Below are positions 45,623 to 54,408 of a stretch of DNA of 64,000 bases, piece after piece (position 1 is the stretch's first letter; every line of letters starts with the position of its first letter). The notes under the pieces are model-generated. The model saw only the letters and a program-made list of their open reading frames with translations, searched no databases and was not told where the DNA came from. A program made the translations under genes and the position numbers. The DNA comes from Verrucomicrobiaceae bacterium UBA1938 (GTDB taxonomy: Bacteria > Verrucomicrobiota > Verrucomicrobiia > Verrucomicrobiales > Verrucomicrobiaceae): contig DDFC01000027.1 of the NCBI GenBank assembly GCA_002336895.1, positions 14,330 through 78,329 on the forward strand, in the 5' to 3' direction.

Positions 45623-46918
45623 ATGCGCCTTACCAGCAGTTCCAGCACCGCCGCACCCCTCGTGACGCGCTCCGCGCCGCCCACGTCGCAGGAGCTTACG
45701 GCCATGATGCCGTTTGGGCGGTATTCCGTGCAGGCACAGGTGGGCATCGGCGGCATGGGCACTGTTTACCGCGGCACCCAGCTCAGCCTGGGCCGTCCGG
45801 TGGCCATCAAGGTGCTGCGTGTGAGCGACGGCTACGACTTTGCCTTTGAAGACCGCTTTCGGCGCGAGGCGCGGGCCATGGCCACGCTGAACCACCCGAA
45901 CATCGTCGCCATCTACGACTACGGCCACATCAGCACGGAGTTTCTCTTTTTCGTCATGGAGTTCGTCGATGGCACGGACCTCGGCGACATCATGCGCACC
46001 GGCCGCATGACGCGGGAGCTGGCGCTGCAGCTGCTGCCGCAGATCTGCGCCGGGCTGGAGTACGCGCACTCCAAGGGCATCGTGCACCGGGACATCAAGC
46101 CAGCGAACATCATGCTCACCCGCCAGGGCGAGGTGAAGATCACCGACTTTGGCCTGGCGAAGGATGTGATGCGCGCCCCATCCATGGTCACAGAAACGCA
46201 CATGGTCATGGGCACGCCGGAGTACGCCGCACCGGAGCAGTTCAATGCGCACCGGCATGTGGACCACCGCGCAGATATTTATGCCCTGGGGGTGCTGATG
46301 TACCAGATGCTGACGGGGGCGCTGCCGCGCGGCTCCTGGCAGCCGCCCTCCAGCCTGCTGCCCGGACTGGACCCCCGCCTGGATGCGGTCGTCATTCGTG
46401 CGCTGATGAACGACCCCGGGCACCGCTACCAGTCTGTGGGCGACATGCGCCGCGCCATCGAGGCCGCGATGGTGCCCGCCGCGCAGGCTCCCAGCAAGCC
46501 CATGCCCGTGGCCCAGCCCAGCGCCGGGCGCATCCTCCTGCTGGAGGACGATCTCATGGTGCGCGATCTCATGCGCCGCGCCTTGGAAAAAGCCGGCTAC
46601 GACGTGGTCGAAACCGGAGATGGCAAGGACACCCTGCGCCTCTACCAGGAAGCCATGTATCAGGGGCAGCCCTACGATCTGGCCATTCTCGACCTCACCA
46701 TTCCCGATGGCATGTGCGGCCGGGAAACGATGCTCTACCTCCGGCGCATGGATCCGCAGATCCTCGCCATCGTCTCCTCCGGCTACCGGGACGATCCCGT
46801 GATGAAGGACTGCGCTGCCTACGGCTTTGCCGCCGCCCTGCCCAAACCCTACCAGGTGGAGGGCCTGCTGCAGATCGTGAATGGTGTGCTGGCTGTGGGG
46901 CGCAGGCGGACGCTATAA
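45623..46918 (+). CDS. Ser/Thr protein kinase fused to a C-terminal response-regulator receiver domain
   Basis: A 431-residue cytosolic protein. The Hanks-type kinase domain (about 33-285) has the Gly loop VGIGGMGTVYRG, Lys63 in VAIKVL, the catalytic HRDIKPAN (Asp157), DFG (Asp175) and MGTPEYAAPEQ. After a Pro-rich linker, residues about 303-428 form a receiver domain: the acidic patch Glu308-Asp310 (LLLEDD), phosphoacceptor Asp357 (LAILDLTIPDG), SSGY and Lys408 (LPKPY). All key residues of both parts are intact, so both could be active. There is no membrane segment. It ends 40 bases before the start of the defence-like ATPase. Confidence 0.92.
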   Translation: MRLTSSSSTAAPLVTRSAPPTSQELTAMMPFGRYSVQAQVGIGGMGTVYRGTQLSLGRPVAIKVLRVSDGYDFAFEDRFRREARAMATLNHPNIVAIYDYGHISTEFLFFVMEFVDGTDLGDIMRTGRMTRELALQLLPQICAGLEYAHSKGIVHRDIKPANIMLTRQGEVKITDFGLAKDVMRAPSMVTETHMVMGTPEYAAPEQFNAHRHVDHRADIYALGVLMYQMLTGALPRGSWQPPSSLLPGLDPRLDAVVIRALMNDPGHRYQSVGDMRRAIEAAMVPAAQAPSKPMPVAQPSAGRILLLEDDLMVRDLMRRALEKAGYDVVETGDGKDTLRLYQEAMYQGQPYDLAILDLTIPDGMCGRETMLYLRRMDPQILAIVSSGYRDDPVMKDCAAYGFAAALPKPYQVEGLLQIVNGVLAVGRRRTL

Positions 46919-46958
46919 GCACATTGCCAGCAAGGGCTTCCTGTCTTTAAATAAACGG

Positions 46959-48443
46959 ATGCTGACCCGGCTTAGAATCAAAGGCTTCAAAAATCTCTCT
47001 GATGTGGAGGTATTTTTTGGCCCCTTCACGTGCATTGCGGGTGCAAATGCGGTGGGGAAATCGAACCTTTTTGATGCCATTCGCTTTCTTTCCCTGCTAG
47101 CGGATATGAAGCTGGACGAAGCTGCACGTTCTATCCGGGCCGAAGACGATCGTAACGGAGACGTTCGCTCACTTTTCACTAATGACGGGTACGCCGTTGC
47201 CAAAGAGATCGAATTCGATCTGGACATGATTGTTCCTCGTGAAGCAGTGGATGAACTTGGACAGACTGGAGAAGCCTCCACTACCTGCCTCAATTACAAG
47301 CTGAGGATTGGTTACCGTGAAACTGCAGACGATCGCAGACAGCTTGGCGAACTTGAGCTGTTGTTTGAGGAATTAAACTACATCACACACACAGATGCAA
47401 GAAAACGGCTTCGTTTTCATCCTTCCAGGGCTTGGCTTGAATCGGTCATAGTTGGCCGTAAAACCAGCAAGCTCATTTCCACGCTGTCTGAAAGTGGAAA
47501 AACATTCGTGGTGCTGCATCAGGACGGTGCCGCGCGCACAGGGCTTAATAAACGTGGTGTTGGCTACAAGCGTGTTGCACGGCAGCTTCCACGTACTGTG
47601 CTTTCTGCGGGTGATGCGGACAGCCCGACGGTTCTCTGCGCGCGTGTCGAATTGCGCAGCTGGGAATTGCTGCAGCTAGAGCCTTCTGCGATGCGAGAGA
47701 GTGACAGCATCAATCAATCAACTGGTGTGGATGCCAGCGGTGCTCACATGGCGGCGACGCTTTATGAATTGGGTCGCATACCACTCATTCCAGGAACCCC
47801 GGCTGATCCTGAAGCTGTTTATCAACGGGTAAGCAACCGTCTATCAGAACTTCTGGGTGATGTTCGTGGTGTTGGGGTTGATGTGGATGAGAAGCGCGAA
47901 CTTCTTTCCCTCTATTTGGTTGATCGCATGGGGGTCCGGACTCCGGCTCGTTCCCTGTCTGATGGCACCCTGAGTTTTATCGCGTTGGTCATCAAACAAA
48001 TGGAAAGCCGTGGCAACAGGCTGCTTTGCATGGAAGAACCTGAGAATGGTATTCATCCACGCAGGATACCAGCGATCCTGGATCTGCTTCAGGATATTGC
48101 AGTGGATGTCTCGTCAGCGGTGGATGATGCCAATCCGCTTCGGCAGATAATAGTTAATACTCATTCTCCATCAGTGGTTCAGCAGGTGCCAGATGAGTCG
48201 GTCCTTTTTGCCGAGACCGTTCCGTCATGGACTCCCGGTAGAAAGACTTTTGAGAGGCTCGTTTTTCGTATCTTGCCTGATACTTGGCGCTCCAAGGATA
48301 ACGATGACGAGATGATTGTAAAAAAAGCATCTCTGCTCGCATATTTGCGGGTGCCCGGCAAAAGGCGTGAATCAGAAGACGAGGAGCACAAGGAGCGTCG
48401 TGTCATTGACAGCGCGTATGTGCAGACAGTCCTTGAACTATGA
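46959..48443 (+). CDS. AAA_21/OLD-like ABC-type ATPase, probable defence module subunit
   Basis: A 494-residue protein with an SMC/RecF-type ATP-binding head split by a large insert. Walker A is AGANAVGKSN (residues 27-36) after RIKGFKNLSDVEV. The ABC signature-like LSDGTLS is at 333-339, Walker B LCMEEPENGIHP with Glu359/Glu360, and a switch His402 in NTHSPSVV. The ATG at 46959 matches the usual start of this fold. No nuclease domain is fused; the partner gene overlaps by 4 bases (ATGA), so translation is coupled. Base composition is visibly less GC-rich than the flanks, a sign of acquisition. Likely an abortive-infection or related defence ATPase; could also act in DNA repair. Confidence 0.85.
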   Translation: MLTRLRIKGFKNLSDVEVFFGPFTCIAGANAVGKSNLFDAIRFLSLLADMKLDEAARSIRAEDDRNGDVRSLFTNDGYAVAKEIEFDLDMIVPREAVDELGQTGEASTTCLNYKLRIGYRETADDRRQLGELELLFEELNYITHTDARKRLRFHPSRAWLESVIVGRKTSKLISTLSESGKTFVVLHQDGAARTGLNKRGVGYKRVARQLPRTVLSAGDADSPTVLCARVELRSWELLQLEPSAMRESDSINQSTGVDASGAHMAATLYELGRIPLIPGTPADPEAVYQRVSNRLSELLGDVRGVGVDVDEKRELLSLYLVDRMGVRTPARSLSDGTLSFIALVIKQMESRGNRLLCMEEPENGIHPRRIPAILDLLQDIAVDVSSAVDDANPLRQIIVNTHSPSVVQQVPDESVLFAETVPSWTPGRKTFERLVFRILPDTWRSKDNDDEMIVKKASLLAYLRVPGKRRESEDEEHKERRVIDSAYVQTVLEL

Positions 48444-49081
48444 ACGACGAGCAAAGGATGACGCGACGCTTTACACTGCTTGCAGACGGACCTGGAGACG
48501 AGGCTTTAATGCCTGTATTGCACTGGCTTTGGAAGGAACATCGTCCTGACGAGTTGTGCATAGGACACTTCGCCGATCTGGAGTACAGCAACCTCAAAAG
48601 CCGTGCACTGGAAGACAGGCTTGTGCCAGCACTGGATATATATCCTTGTGATTTGCTGTTTGTGCATCGTGATGCCGAAAGAGAGGGGGCTGAAAAACGA
48701 ATGAGAGAAATTCAGGCTGCGATGGCTGCTAAGTTGGCGGCAGGCAGCAGTCCTCCTGTCGTCTGCGTGGTGCCTGTGCGCATGAGCGAGGCATGGATGC
48801 TTTTCGATGAAAGAGCCATACGCAAAGCTGCTGCGAATCCCAACGGAACGATGCGCTTGCATCTGCCTCCCATATCCAAGGTGGAGCAGATGCCTGATCC
48901 AAAAGCCAAGCTTCGCGAATTGCTACAAGAAGCGTGTGGTCTTCCCACTCAGCGTCTTCGTGGGTTTAATGCCTCTCGCGCTGCAAGGCTGGTAACTGAG
49001 TTTATCGAGGATTTTTCACCACTTCGTGAGCTTACTGCTTTTGCACGCATGGAAGCAGAGTTCAAACGAGTGAAGCTTTAA
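48440..49081 (+). CDS. DUF4276/TOPRIM-like partner of the ATPase
   Basis: A 213-residue protein overlapping the ATPase stop by ATGA. The start FTLLADGPGDEALMPVLHW resembles the EGxxDE strand of TOPRIM-like proteins with the Glu replaced by Asp; CDLLFVHRDAERE resembles the acidic second strand; and VRMSEAWMLFDERAI matches the EAWLLAD-type motif of DUF4276. Such proteins accompany ABC-type ATPases in putative defence operons and may be nucleases. Composition is as A/T-rich as the ATPase. The catalytic residues are only partly conventional, so activity is uncertain. Confidence 0.7.
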   Translation: MNDEQRMTRRFTLLADGPGDEALMPVLHWLWKEHRPDELCIGHFADLEYSNLKSRALEDRLVPALDIYPCDLLFVHRDAEREGAEKRMREIQAAMAAKLAAGSSPPVVCVVPVRMSEAWMLFDERAIRKAAANPNGTMRLHLPPISKVEQMPDPKAKLRELLQEACGLPTQRLRGFNASRAARLVTEFIEDFSPLRELTAFARMEAEFKRVKL

Positions 49082-49089
49082 CCCTCCTC

Positions 49090-50121
49090 TCACACCACCC
49101 GTGTCGCCGCCTGGGATTCCATGGCCTGCCACACGGCGTGTACTACGCGCATGTAGTTCATGCCTTCGCCAAAGTCGGGTCGTGGGCGCGGAGCCTTGGC
49201 ATCGCGCACAGCGGCGATGAAATCGCGCTCCACCGTCCAGCTGCGCTGCATCCGCGTGGGGATCTGCATGGATTCCAGCTTGCCGCCGCGTTTGCCCAGC
49301 TGGAGGTCGTCCGTGCTGAAGTCATAGCACAGCGTGCCTTCGGAGCCAAAGATCCACAGCTTGTCCGTGGGTGCATGTGCCGCCACGCCACTGAAGAGCA
49401 TCGTGGCCTCGATGCCGCTGCGGAATTTGGCCATCACATGCACAAAGTCCGGGATGTCCACCTCCACGCCTGCGCGTTCGGGAATGACGACATTGCCACG
49501 TGCCTCCACCTCCACGATGTGGCCCAGCCAGTGCTGCAGCACCTCGGTGTAGATGCCCAGCGTCAGGATCTGGATGCCGCTGAGTGCGGACTCCTGCCGC
49601 CAGTGTGCGGGCTTGGAGGCGTCAAGCCAGGCGTCGTTAAAGCTGTGCAGCAGCACCTGGTGCGGTTTGCCGATGGCGCCGTCCTCCAGCAGCTTTTTCA
49701 CCAGCTCCCCGCCCTTCATGCCGTGGGGTGCGGGGCAGATGGCGGTGACCAGCTCCGGGTAGCGCATGGAGGCCTCCCACATCTGATTCGCCTCCGGCAG
49801 GGAGGCCGCCATGCGCGCCTGGGTAAAGACGTGCTTCCCATGCTGCAGCGCGTAGCACGTCATCTCCGCGTGCATGTAGGGGTGCGTGCCGATCCATACC
49901 ACGTCCACATCCCGGGAGGAGGCCACCTCCTCCCAGCGCTCCACCGCCTGCGCCTCGGGGGCAAACTCCCGGCAAAAGGCCTCTGCGCTGGCCAGGCTGC
50001 GGTTGGTCACCTGCACGATCTGCACGCCGGGGATGGCCCGCAGGCCGGGCATGTGGCGGGATTTGACGATGCCACCGGCGCCGATGATGCCGATGCGGAC
50101 GGGTTGCTCTGTTGCACTCAT
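49090..50121 (-). CDS. Gfo/Idh/MocA family NAD(P)-dependent oxidoreductase
   Basis: A 343-residue protein starting MSATEQPVRIGIIGAGGIVK at 50121; a longer start is less likely. The Rossmann motif IGIIGAGGIVKSRHMPGL and the conserved VWIGTHPYMHAEMTCYALQHGKHV are clear. The typical EKP motif is replaced by HVFTQARMA, in which Lys is not evident, so the catalytic site may be divergent. The C-terminal alpha/beta domain has the usual TMLFSGVAAH. Substrate unknown; these enzymes oxidise sugars or cyclitols. It is convergent with the defence-like pair. Confidence 0.88.
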   Translation of the reverse strand: MSATEQPVRIGIIGAGGIVKSRHMPGLRAIPGVQIVQVTNRSLASAEAFCREFAPEAQAVERWEEVASSRDVDVVWIGTHPYMHAEMTCYALQHGKHVFTQARMAASLPEANQMWEASMRYPELVTAICPAPHGMKGGELVKKLLEDGAIGKPHQVLLHSFNDAWLDASKPAHWRQESALSGIQILTLGIYTEVLQHWLGHIVEVEARGNVVIPERAGVEVDIPDFVHVMAKFRSGIEATMLFSGVAAHAPTDKLWIFGSEGTLCYDFSTDDLQLGKRGGKLESMQIPTRMQRSWTVERDFIAAVRDAKAPRPRPDFGEGMNYMRVVHAVWQAMESQAATRVV

Positions 50122-50167
50122 GGTCGTATGGAGTGTGGCACCTTTGGAGCCAACATCCAAGCCCCGC

Positions 50168-50623
50168 ATGCAAATCCTGCACATCTTCATCTCCCCCGAG
50201 CACATTTATGTGGGCCACCACGGCCTGCCCCCAGGCACCACGCCGATGATCGAGGTGCCGGAGGTGGAATGCGTGGCCGGCCAGGGCCTGCGCGGCGACC
50301 GCTACTGCGGCTGGAAGGAGGACTACAAAGGGCAGGTGACCTTCTTTGAGCATGAGCAGTACGAGCGCCTGTGCGAGCAGTTCAGCATCATGGGCGTGCC
50401 CCCATCTGTCTTTCGCCGCAATGTCATCACCAAGGGCATCGACCTCAACACGCTCATCGGCGTCGAGTTTGAGGTGCAGGGCGTCCGCTTCCTCGGTACG
50501 CAGGAGGCCGCGCCCTGCCACTGGATGAACCAGGCCTTTGCTGAAGGTGCCGAGGCCGCGCTCAAAGGCCACGGCGGCCTGCGCGCCAAAGTTTTGAATG
50601 ACGGCACCCTGTGCAAATCATGA
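50168..50623 (+). CDS. MOSC domain protein
   Basis: A 151-residue protein begun at the ATG at 50168 (MQILHIFISPEHIYVGHHG). It carries MOSC motifs: CVAGQGLRGDRYCG, VTFFEHEQYERLC, FRRNVITKGIDLN and LGTQEAAPCHWM with the conserved Cys; a further segment GHGGLRAKVLNDG ends the fold. MOSC proteins bind or sulfurate molybdenum cofactor. The stop overlaps the start of mobA by ATGA, which strongly supports a role in Mo cofactor handling. Confidence 0.88.
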   Translation: MQILHIFISPEHIYVGHHGLPPGTTPMIEVPEVECVAGQGLRGDRYCGWKEDYKGQVTFFEHEQYERLCEQFSIMGVPPSVFRRNVITKGIDLNTLIGVEFEVQGVRFLGTQEAAPCHWMNQAFAEGAEAALKGHGGLRAKVLNDGTLCKS

Positions 50624-51204
50624 ACACACCTTTTGCAGCCGCATTGCTGGCCGGTGGCCGCTCCATCCGGATGAAACAGGACAAGGCCCTGCTGCACTGG
50701 CATGGGCAGGACCTGTGGCAGGCGCAGCTGCACAAGCTGCAGTCGATCGGTGCCGCGCGTGTGCTGCTCTCCTGCCGCCGCGAGCAGCCTCTCTACGTGA
50801 GCCCCAGCGAGGGTGTGGAGGTGGTGCATGATCCCGAGGGCGTGGATGAAGGCCCGCTGGGTGCCATCACCCGCTGTCTGGAGCAGGTGCAGATGCCTCT
50901 GCTCGTGCTGGCCGTGGACATGCCCTGGATGACTGCTGCCTTTCTGCGCGAGCATCTCGTGCCGCACACGGAGCCGGTGACAGGCTGCTTCTTCCGCGGT
51001 CCGCACGGAGACGAAACCCTCGCAGGCCTCTACGTGCCCGCCATGCTGCCATTCATGAAGGAGGCGCTGGCTCAAAAGGACTACAAGCTTCAGCGCGTGG
51101 TCGAAGCGGCCGTCCACTCAGGACTGGCTTTGACCCACCCGCTGGAAGAGGCGCACCTGCCCTTCTTCCACAACGTGAACACGCCGCATGACCTGAAGCA
51201 CTGA
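50620..51204 (+). CDS. mobA: Molybdenum cofactor guanylyltransferase
   Basis: MobA attaches GMP to molybdopterin to give MGD. The 194-residue protein opens with the nucleotidyltransferase loop AALLAGGRSIRMKQDKALLHW. The metal-binding region is LVLAVDMPWMT, and HNVNTPHDLK closes the fold. The start at 50620 overlaps the MOSC gene by 4 bases, so the two are translationally coupled. The cytosolic enzyme implies Mo-bis-MGD enzymes elsewhere. Confidence 0.92.
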   Translation: MNTPFAAALLAGGRSIRMKQDKALLHWHGQDLWQAQLHKLQSIGAARVLLSCRREQPLYVSPSEGVEVVHDPEGVDEGPLGAITRCLEQVQMPLLVLAVDMPWMTAAFLREHLVPHTEPVTGCFFRGPHGDETLAGLYVPAMLPFMKEALAQKDYKLQRVVEAAVHSGLALTHPLEEAHLPFFHNVNTPHDLKH

Positions 51205-51213
51205 GGAGGCAAG

Positions 51214-51939
51214 CTACCGCAGCTCATGCCCCAGGATCGCCAGTGTGGCGATGCCTGCCGTCTCTGCCCGCAGCACGAGCGGCCCGAGCGTGACCGGCAT
51301 AAAGCCCGCAGCAAAAGCCTGCGCTTCCTCCTCGGACGTGAAGTCACCTTCGGGTCCGATCAAGACCGCCACGCTGCATGGCTTGGCCGCTGACAGCGCC
51401 TGCTTCAGCGTGCGTGTGTGCTCGCTCAGTGCGGGGATGAGCTTGCATTCGGCCTCAAACTTGAGCGCCTTGGAAAAAGGTGCTGGTGCATGCAGTTCCG
51501 GCACAAAGGGCGTGTGGCACTGCTTGGCGCTTTCGATCATGTGTCTGCGCCACTTGGCCAGCTTCTTCTCCGTCTGCGCGGCATCGAGATGGATCACCGT
51601 GCGCTCGGTGATGACGGGCTGCACACTGGCCGCACCCAGCTCCACCGCCTTTTCCAGCAGCCACTCGAAGGGCTCGGCCTTGATCAGTGCCGGCAGCAGA
51701 TGAATCGAGGTGGCAAAGGGCGGCACCATGCTCTCGCTGAGAATCCGCGCCTGCACTTCGGCTTTGGAGACGTGCGCGATCTCGCACACGGCCACGCGGC
51801 CTGCGCCGTCGAAGATCTCGATGTTGTCTCCAGGTTGCTTGCGCATCACCCGGCCACAGTGCTGCGCCTCATCGCCGGTGAGCTTGAGATGTGGTGTGGC
51901 CCATTCGGAGGCAGGGAGATGAAAGCGCGGCAGGGACAT
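51214..51939 (-). CDS. rsmE: 16S rRNA (uracil1498-N3)-methyltransferase
   Basis: RsmE methylates U1498 of 16S rRNA using SAM. The 241-residue SPOUT enzyme shows LTGDEAQHCGRVMRKQPGDN, VELGAASVQPVITERTV, KLAKWRRHMIESAKQCHT, the knot motif LIGPEGDFTSEEE, LGPLVLRAETAGIA. It is convergent with mobA (9 bases) and begins 1 base from the stop of the peptidase gene upstream, so these two are probably co-transcribed. Confidence 0.95.
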   Translation of the reverse strand: MSLPRFHLPASEWATPHLKLTGDEAQHCGRVMRKQPGDNIEIFDGAGRVAVCEIAHVSKAEVQARILSESMVPPFATSIHLLPALIKAEPFEWLLEKAVELGAASVQPVITERTVIHLDAAQTEKKLAKWRRHMIESAKQCHTPFVPELHAPAPFSKALKFEAECKLIPALSEHTRTLKQALSAAKPCSVAVLIGPEGDFTSEEEAQAFAAGFMPVTLGPLVLRAETAGIATLAILGHELR

Positions 51940-51940
51940 G

Positions 51941-53230
51941 TCAGCGCTTCATGAGGGCTTCGATCTCGTCCGCCTCGATGGGGATGTGCGCCATGAGATC
52001 GATGTTTTCCTTTTCGCCGATGAAGATGTTGTTCTCCAGGCGCACGCCCAGCTTCTCCTCGCGTATGTAGATGCCCGGCTCCACCGTGAAGACCATGCCG
52101 GGCTGCACGGGTTTCCACATGTGGCCCACGTCATGCACGTCGATGCCCAGCGGGTGGGAGGTGCCATGGGGGAAGTATTTTTTATACGCCGGCTTTTCGG
52201 GGTCCTGCTTGGCCACGTCTTCCGCCGTGATCAGGCCCAGGCCCAGCAGCTCCTGCTCCATCAGCTTGCCCACCTGCTCCTGGTACTCGCGGATGATGAT
52301 GCCCGGGCGCAGGATCTTGCAGCACTGCCTGAAGACGCGCAGCACTGCGTCGTAAACCTGGCGCTGGCGCGGGGTGAACTTGCCATTCACCGGGATCGTG
52401 CGCGTCAGGTCGGCGTTGTAGTTGCCGTAGTTCGCGGCCACGTCCAGCAGCAGCAGTTCGCCGTCCTGGCACTGGCAGTGGTTGGTGATGTAGTGCAGCA
52501 CGCAGGCATTGGCCCCGCTGGCGATGATGGGCGTGTAGGCAAAGCCGCGCGCGCGCTGGCGGATGAACTCATGGGAAAGCTCCGCCTCGATCTCAAACTC
52601 CTGCACGCCCGGCTTCACAAACTTCAGCAGGCGGTTGAAGCCATCGCCTGTGATGCGGATGGCCTCGTTCAGCGCGGTGATCTCGTGCGGGCTCTTGATG
52701 ACGCGCAGCTCGTGCATCAGCTGCGCCAGGCGGTGGTAGTGGTGCAGCGGGTACTCATGCTGGCAGCGCCGAGTGAAGCGCATCTCGCGCGTCTCCGTGG
52801 GGATGGTGGCGCGGATGTGCTCGTTCGAGTTGAGGAAAACGTGGTCCGCCTGGCACATCACGCTGCGGAACTGCGTCTCGAAATCCTCCAGCCAGTGCAC
52901 GCGCTTGATGCCGCTGCGCTCCGTGGCCTGCGGCTTGGTCAGCTTCTCGCCCTCCCACACGGCGATGTGCTCGTTCGTCTCGCGCACAAAGAGCATCTCC
53001 CGCTGCTTTGGATCAGCCGCATCAGGATACAGCACCAGGATGGTCTCCTCCTGATCCACACCGCTCAGGTAAAAGAGATCGCTGTTTTGGATGAAGCTCA
53101 GCGAGCCGTCCGCATTCGTCGGCAGCACGTCATTCGCATGCACGATGACGACGGACTGCGGCGGCAGCTTGGCGTACAGGTGTGCACGGTTCGAGGCAAA
53201 CAGTTCGGCGGGCAGGGGTTGGTAGCGCAT
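51941..53230 (-). CDS. pepP: Xaa-Pro aminopeptidase (aminopeptidase P, M24B)
   Basis: A 429-residue enzyme removing N-terminal residues before proline. The N-terminal domain (YLSGVDQEETILVLYP) precedes the pita-bread fold with metal ligands in VAANYGNYNADLTRTIPVNG, HGTSHPLGIDVHDVGH, TVEPGIYI and RLENNIFIGE. It is cytosolic, with no signal peptide. Operon with rsmE is likely, given the 1-base gap. Confidence 0.95.
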   Translation of the reverse strand: MRYQPLPAELFASNRAHLYAKLPPQSVVIVHANDVLPTNADGSLSFIQNSDLFYLSGVDQEETILVLYPDAADPKQREMLFVRETNEHIAVWEGEKLTKPQATERSGIKRVHWLEDFETQFRSVMCQADHVFLNSNEHIRATIPTETREMRFTRRCQHEYPLHHYHRLAQLMHELRVIKSPHEITALNEAIRITGDGFNRLLKFVKPGVQEFEIEAELSHEFIRQRARGFAYTPIIASGANACVLHYITNHCQCQDGELLLLDVAANYGNYNADLTRTIPVNGKFTPRQRQVYDAVLRVFRQCCKILRPGIIIREYQEQVGKLMEQELLGLGLITAEDVAKQDPEKPAYKKYFPHGTSHPLGIDVHDVGHMWKPVQPGMVFTVEPGIYIREEKLGVRLENNIFIGEKENIDLMAHIPIEADEIEALMKR

Positions 53231-53299
53231 AGAATTTGGGGCAAGCGTACCGCTTGCGGCAGCTGGCGAAATTGCACGCGGCCCGGCACTTGCACCACC

Positions 53300-54391
53300 T
53301 TATTTCGCCGGGACCGCCTTCGGCGGATGGCGGTCGGCGTGGATCCACTGCTGGGTCTCGATCCAGAAGGCCTCCACCGGCAGCGCAAAGGTGGTCACAC
53401 GGTCCACTCGGGCGATGTTGATGCCCACGATCTTGCCCTCCAGCGTGGCCACGGGGCCGCCCATGTCCGTGGGCAGCAGGGGGATGTCGTGCTGCAGCAC
53501 TTCGGGGAAGTTGTCATTGCGCAGGGAGACGCCGCCGTTGGCAAAGTCCTCGCCATTCCAGTTGTCCAGCACCTTGGTGCGGCTGGCCAGGCGCACGCGG
53601 CAGGTTTCCTCCTGTTTGTTGCGCAGAATGTGCAGCTCCAGTGTCTCCCCGGGCTGCCGCTGTTTGATGATGTCATGCACGCGCTGGAAATCAGACGCGT
53701 TTTCTCCTGCGATGCGCAGCAGCACATCCCCCTCCTTGAGGCCGGCGGCCTCGGCGGGGCTGTCGCTGGCCACGCCCACGATGCGCACGCCCTTGCCGGT
53801 CTGGGCGGGCTTTTCCTCCATGCGGATGCCCATGGCAGCGCCTTCGCCACGGATGCGGCGGGTCCGGGCACTCACGATGCCCAGCTTGGTCTCCGTGCCG
53901 GCATCCGCCACACTGCAAAGCCACTGCCCCAGCGGCAGGGAGCGTGCGGCTTCCAGGGATGCCGGATGCAGGCCGGAAATGCCCACAGCCTGGGCCAGCA
54001 CCAGATCCAGCTTTGGCTCGCGGTGCACCTCGCGCAGGTCGGCCTTGCGTCCGTCGCTGAACTTGATGCGGGTTTTTTCCAGATCCGGCACCTCGCTGGC
54101 CTTCATGAGCACATACCCGTCATTTCCCACGATGGTGGCGGTGCCGATGATGCGGCCCAGCACGCTCTCCACCCGGGCGGAGCACCCGATGGTGTGGGGC
54201 TTGAGATTTTGAATGGCCGCCAGCGTGTGCCTGCCATTGGTGCGGTCTTCCAGCGGCAGGGTGGGGCGGGAGGGATCGGCCTGCAGCAGGAGGGGGCTGA
54301 GAAGCAAATGCCCAAGCACGAATGCCGAAACCCTCAGCGCATGAGGCGCAGACGGTCGCTTGTCGGCAGAGCTGGTGTTCCCCTTCGTCAT
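53300..54391 (-). CDS. Catalytically dead HtrA-like protein with inserted PDZ domain
   Basis: A 363-residue secreted protein (hydrophobic segment about 21-37). The N-terminal half resembles the trypsin fold (TIGCSARVESVLGRIIGTAT, GNDGYVLMKASEV), but the catalytic His position is Glu100 when aligned to its neighbour; Asp129 (PKLDLVL) is kept. A PDZ domain follows (KGVRIVGVASDSPAEAAGLK, EGDVLLRI). Then LLPTDMGGPVATLEGKIVGI aligns with the GDSGGP motif but has Met in place of Ser. Thus a pseudoprotease with a PDZ placed before the Ser motif. It lies 17 bases after the intact HtrA gene, probably one operon. Confidence 0.82.
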   Translation of the reverse strand: MTKGNTSSADKRPSAPHALRVSAFVLGHLLLSPLLLQADPSRPTLPLEDRTNGRHTLAAIQNLKPHTIGCSARVESVLGRIIGTATIVGNDGYVLMKASEVPDLEKTRIKFSDGRKADLREVHREPKLDLVLAQAVGISGLHPASLEAARSLPLGQWLCSVADAGTETKLGIVSARTRRIRGEGAAMGIRMEEKPAQTGKGVRIVGVASDSPAEAAGLKEGDVLLRIAGENASDFQRVHDIIKQRQPGETLELHILRNKQEETCRVRLASRTKVLDNWNGEDFANGGVSLRNDNFPEVLQHDIPLLPTDMGGPVATLEGKIVGINIARVDRVTTFALPVEAFWIETQQWIHADRHPPKAVPAK

Positions 54392-54408
54392 TCGGTTTTA
54401 CTCATGCT

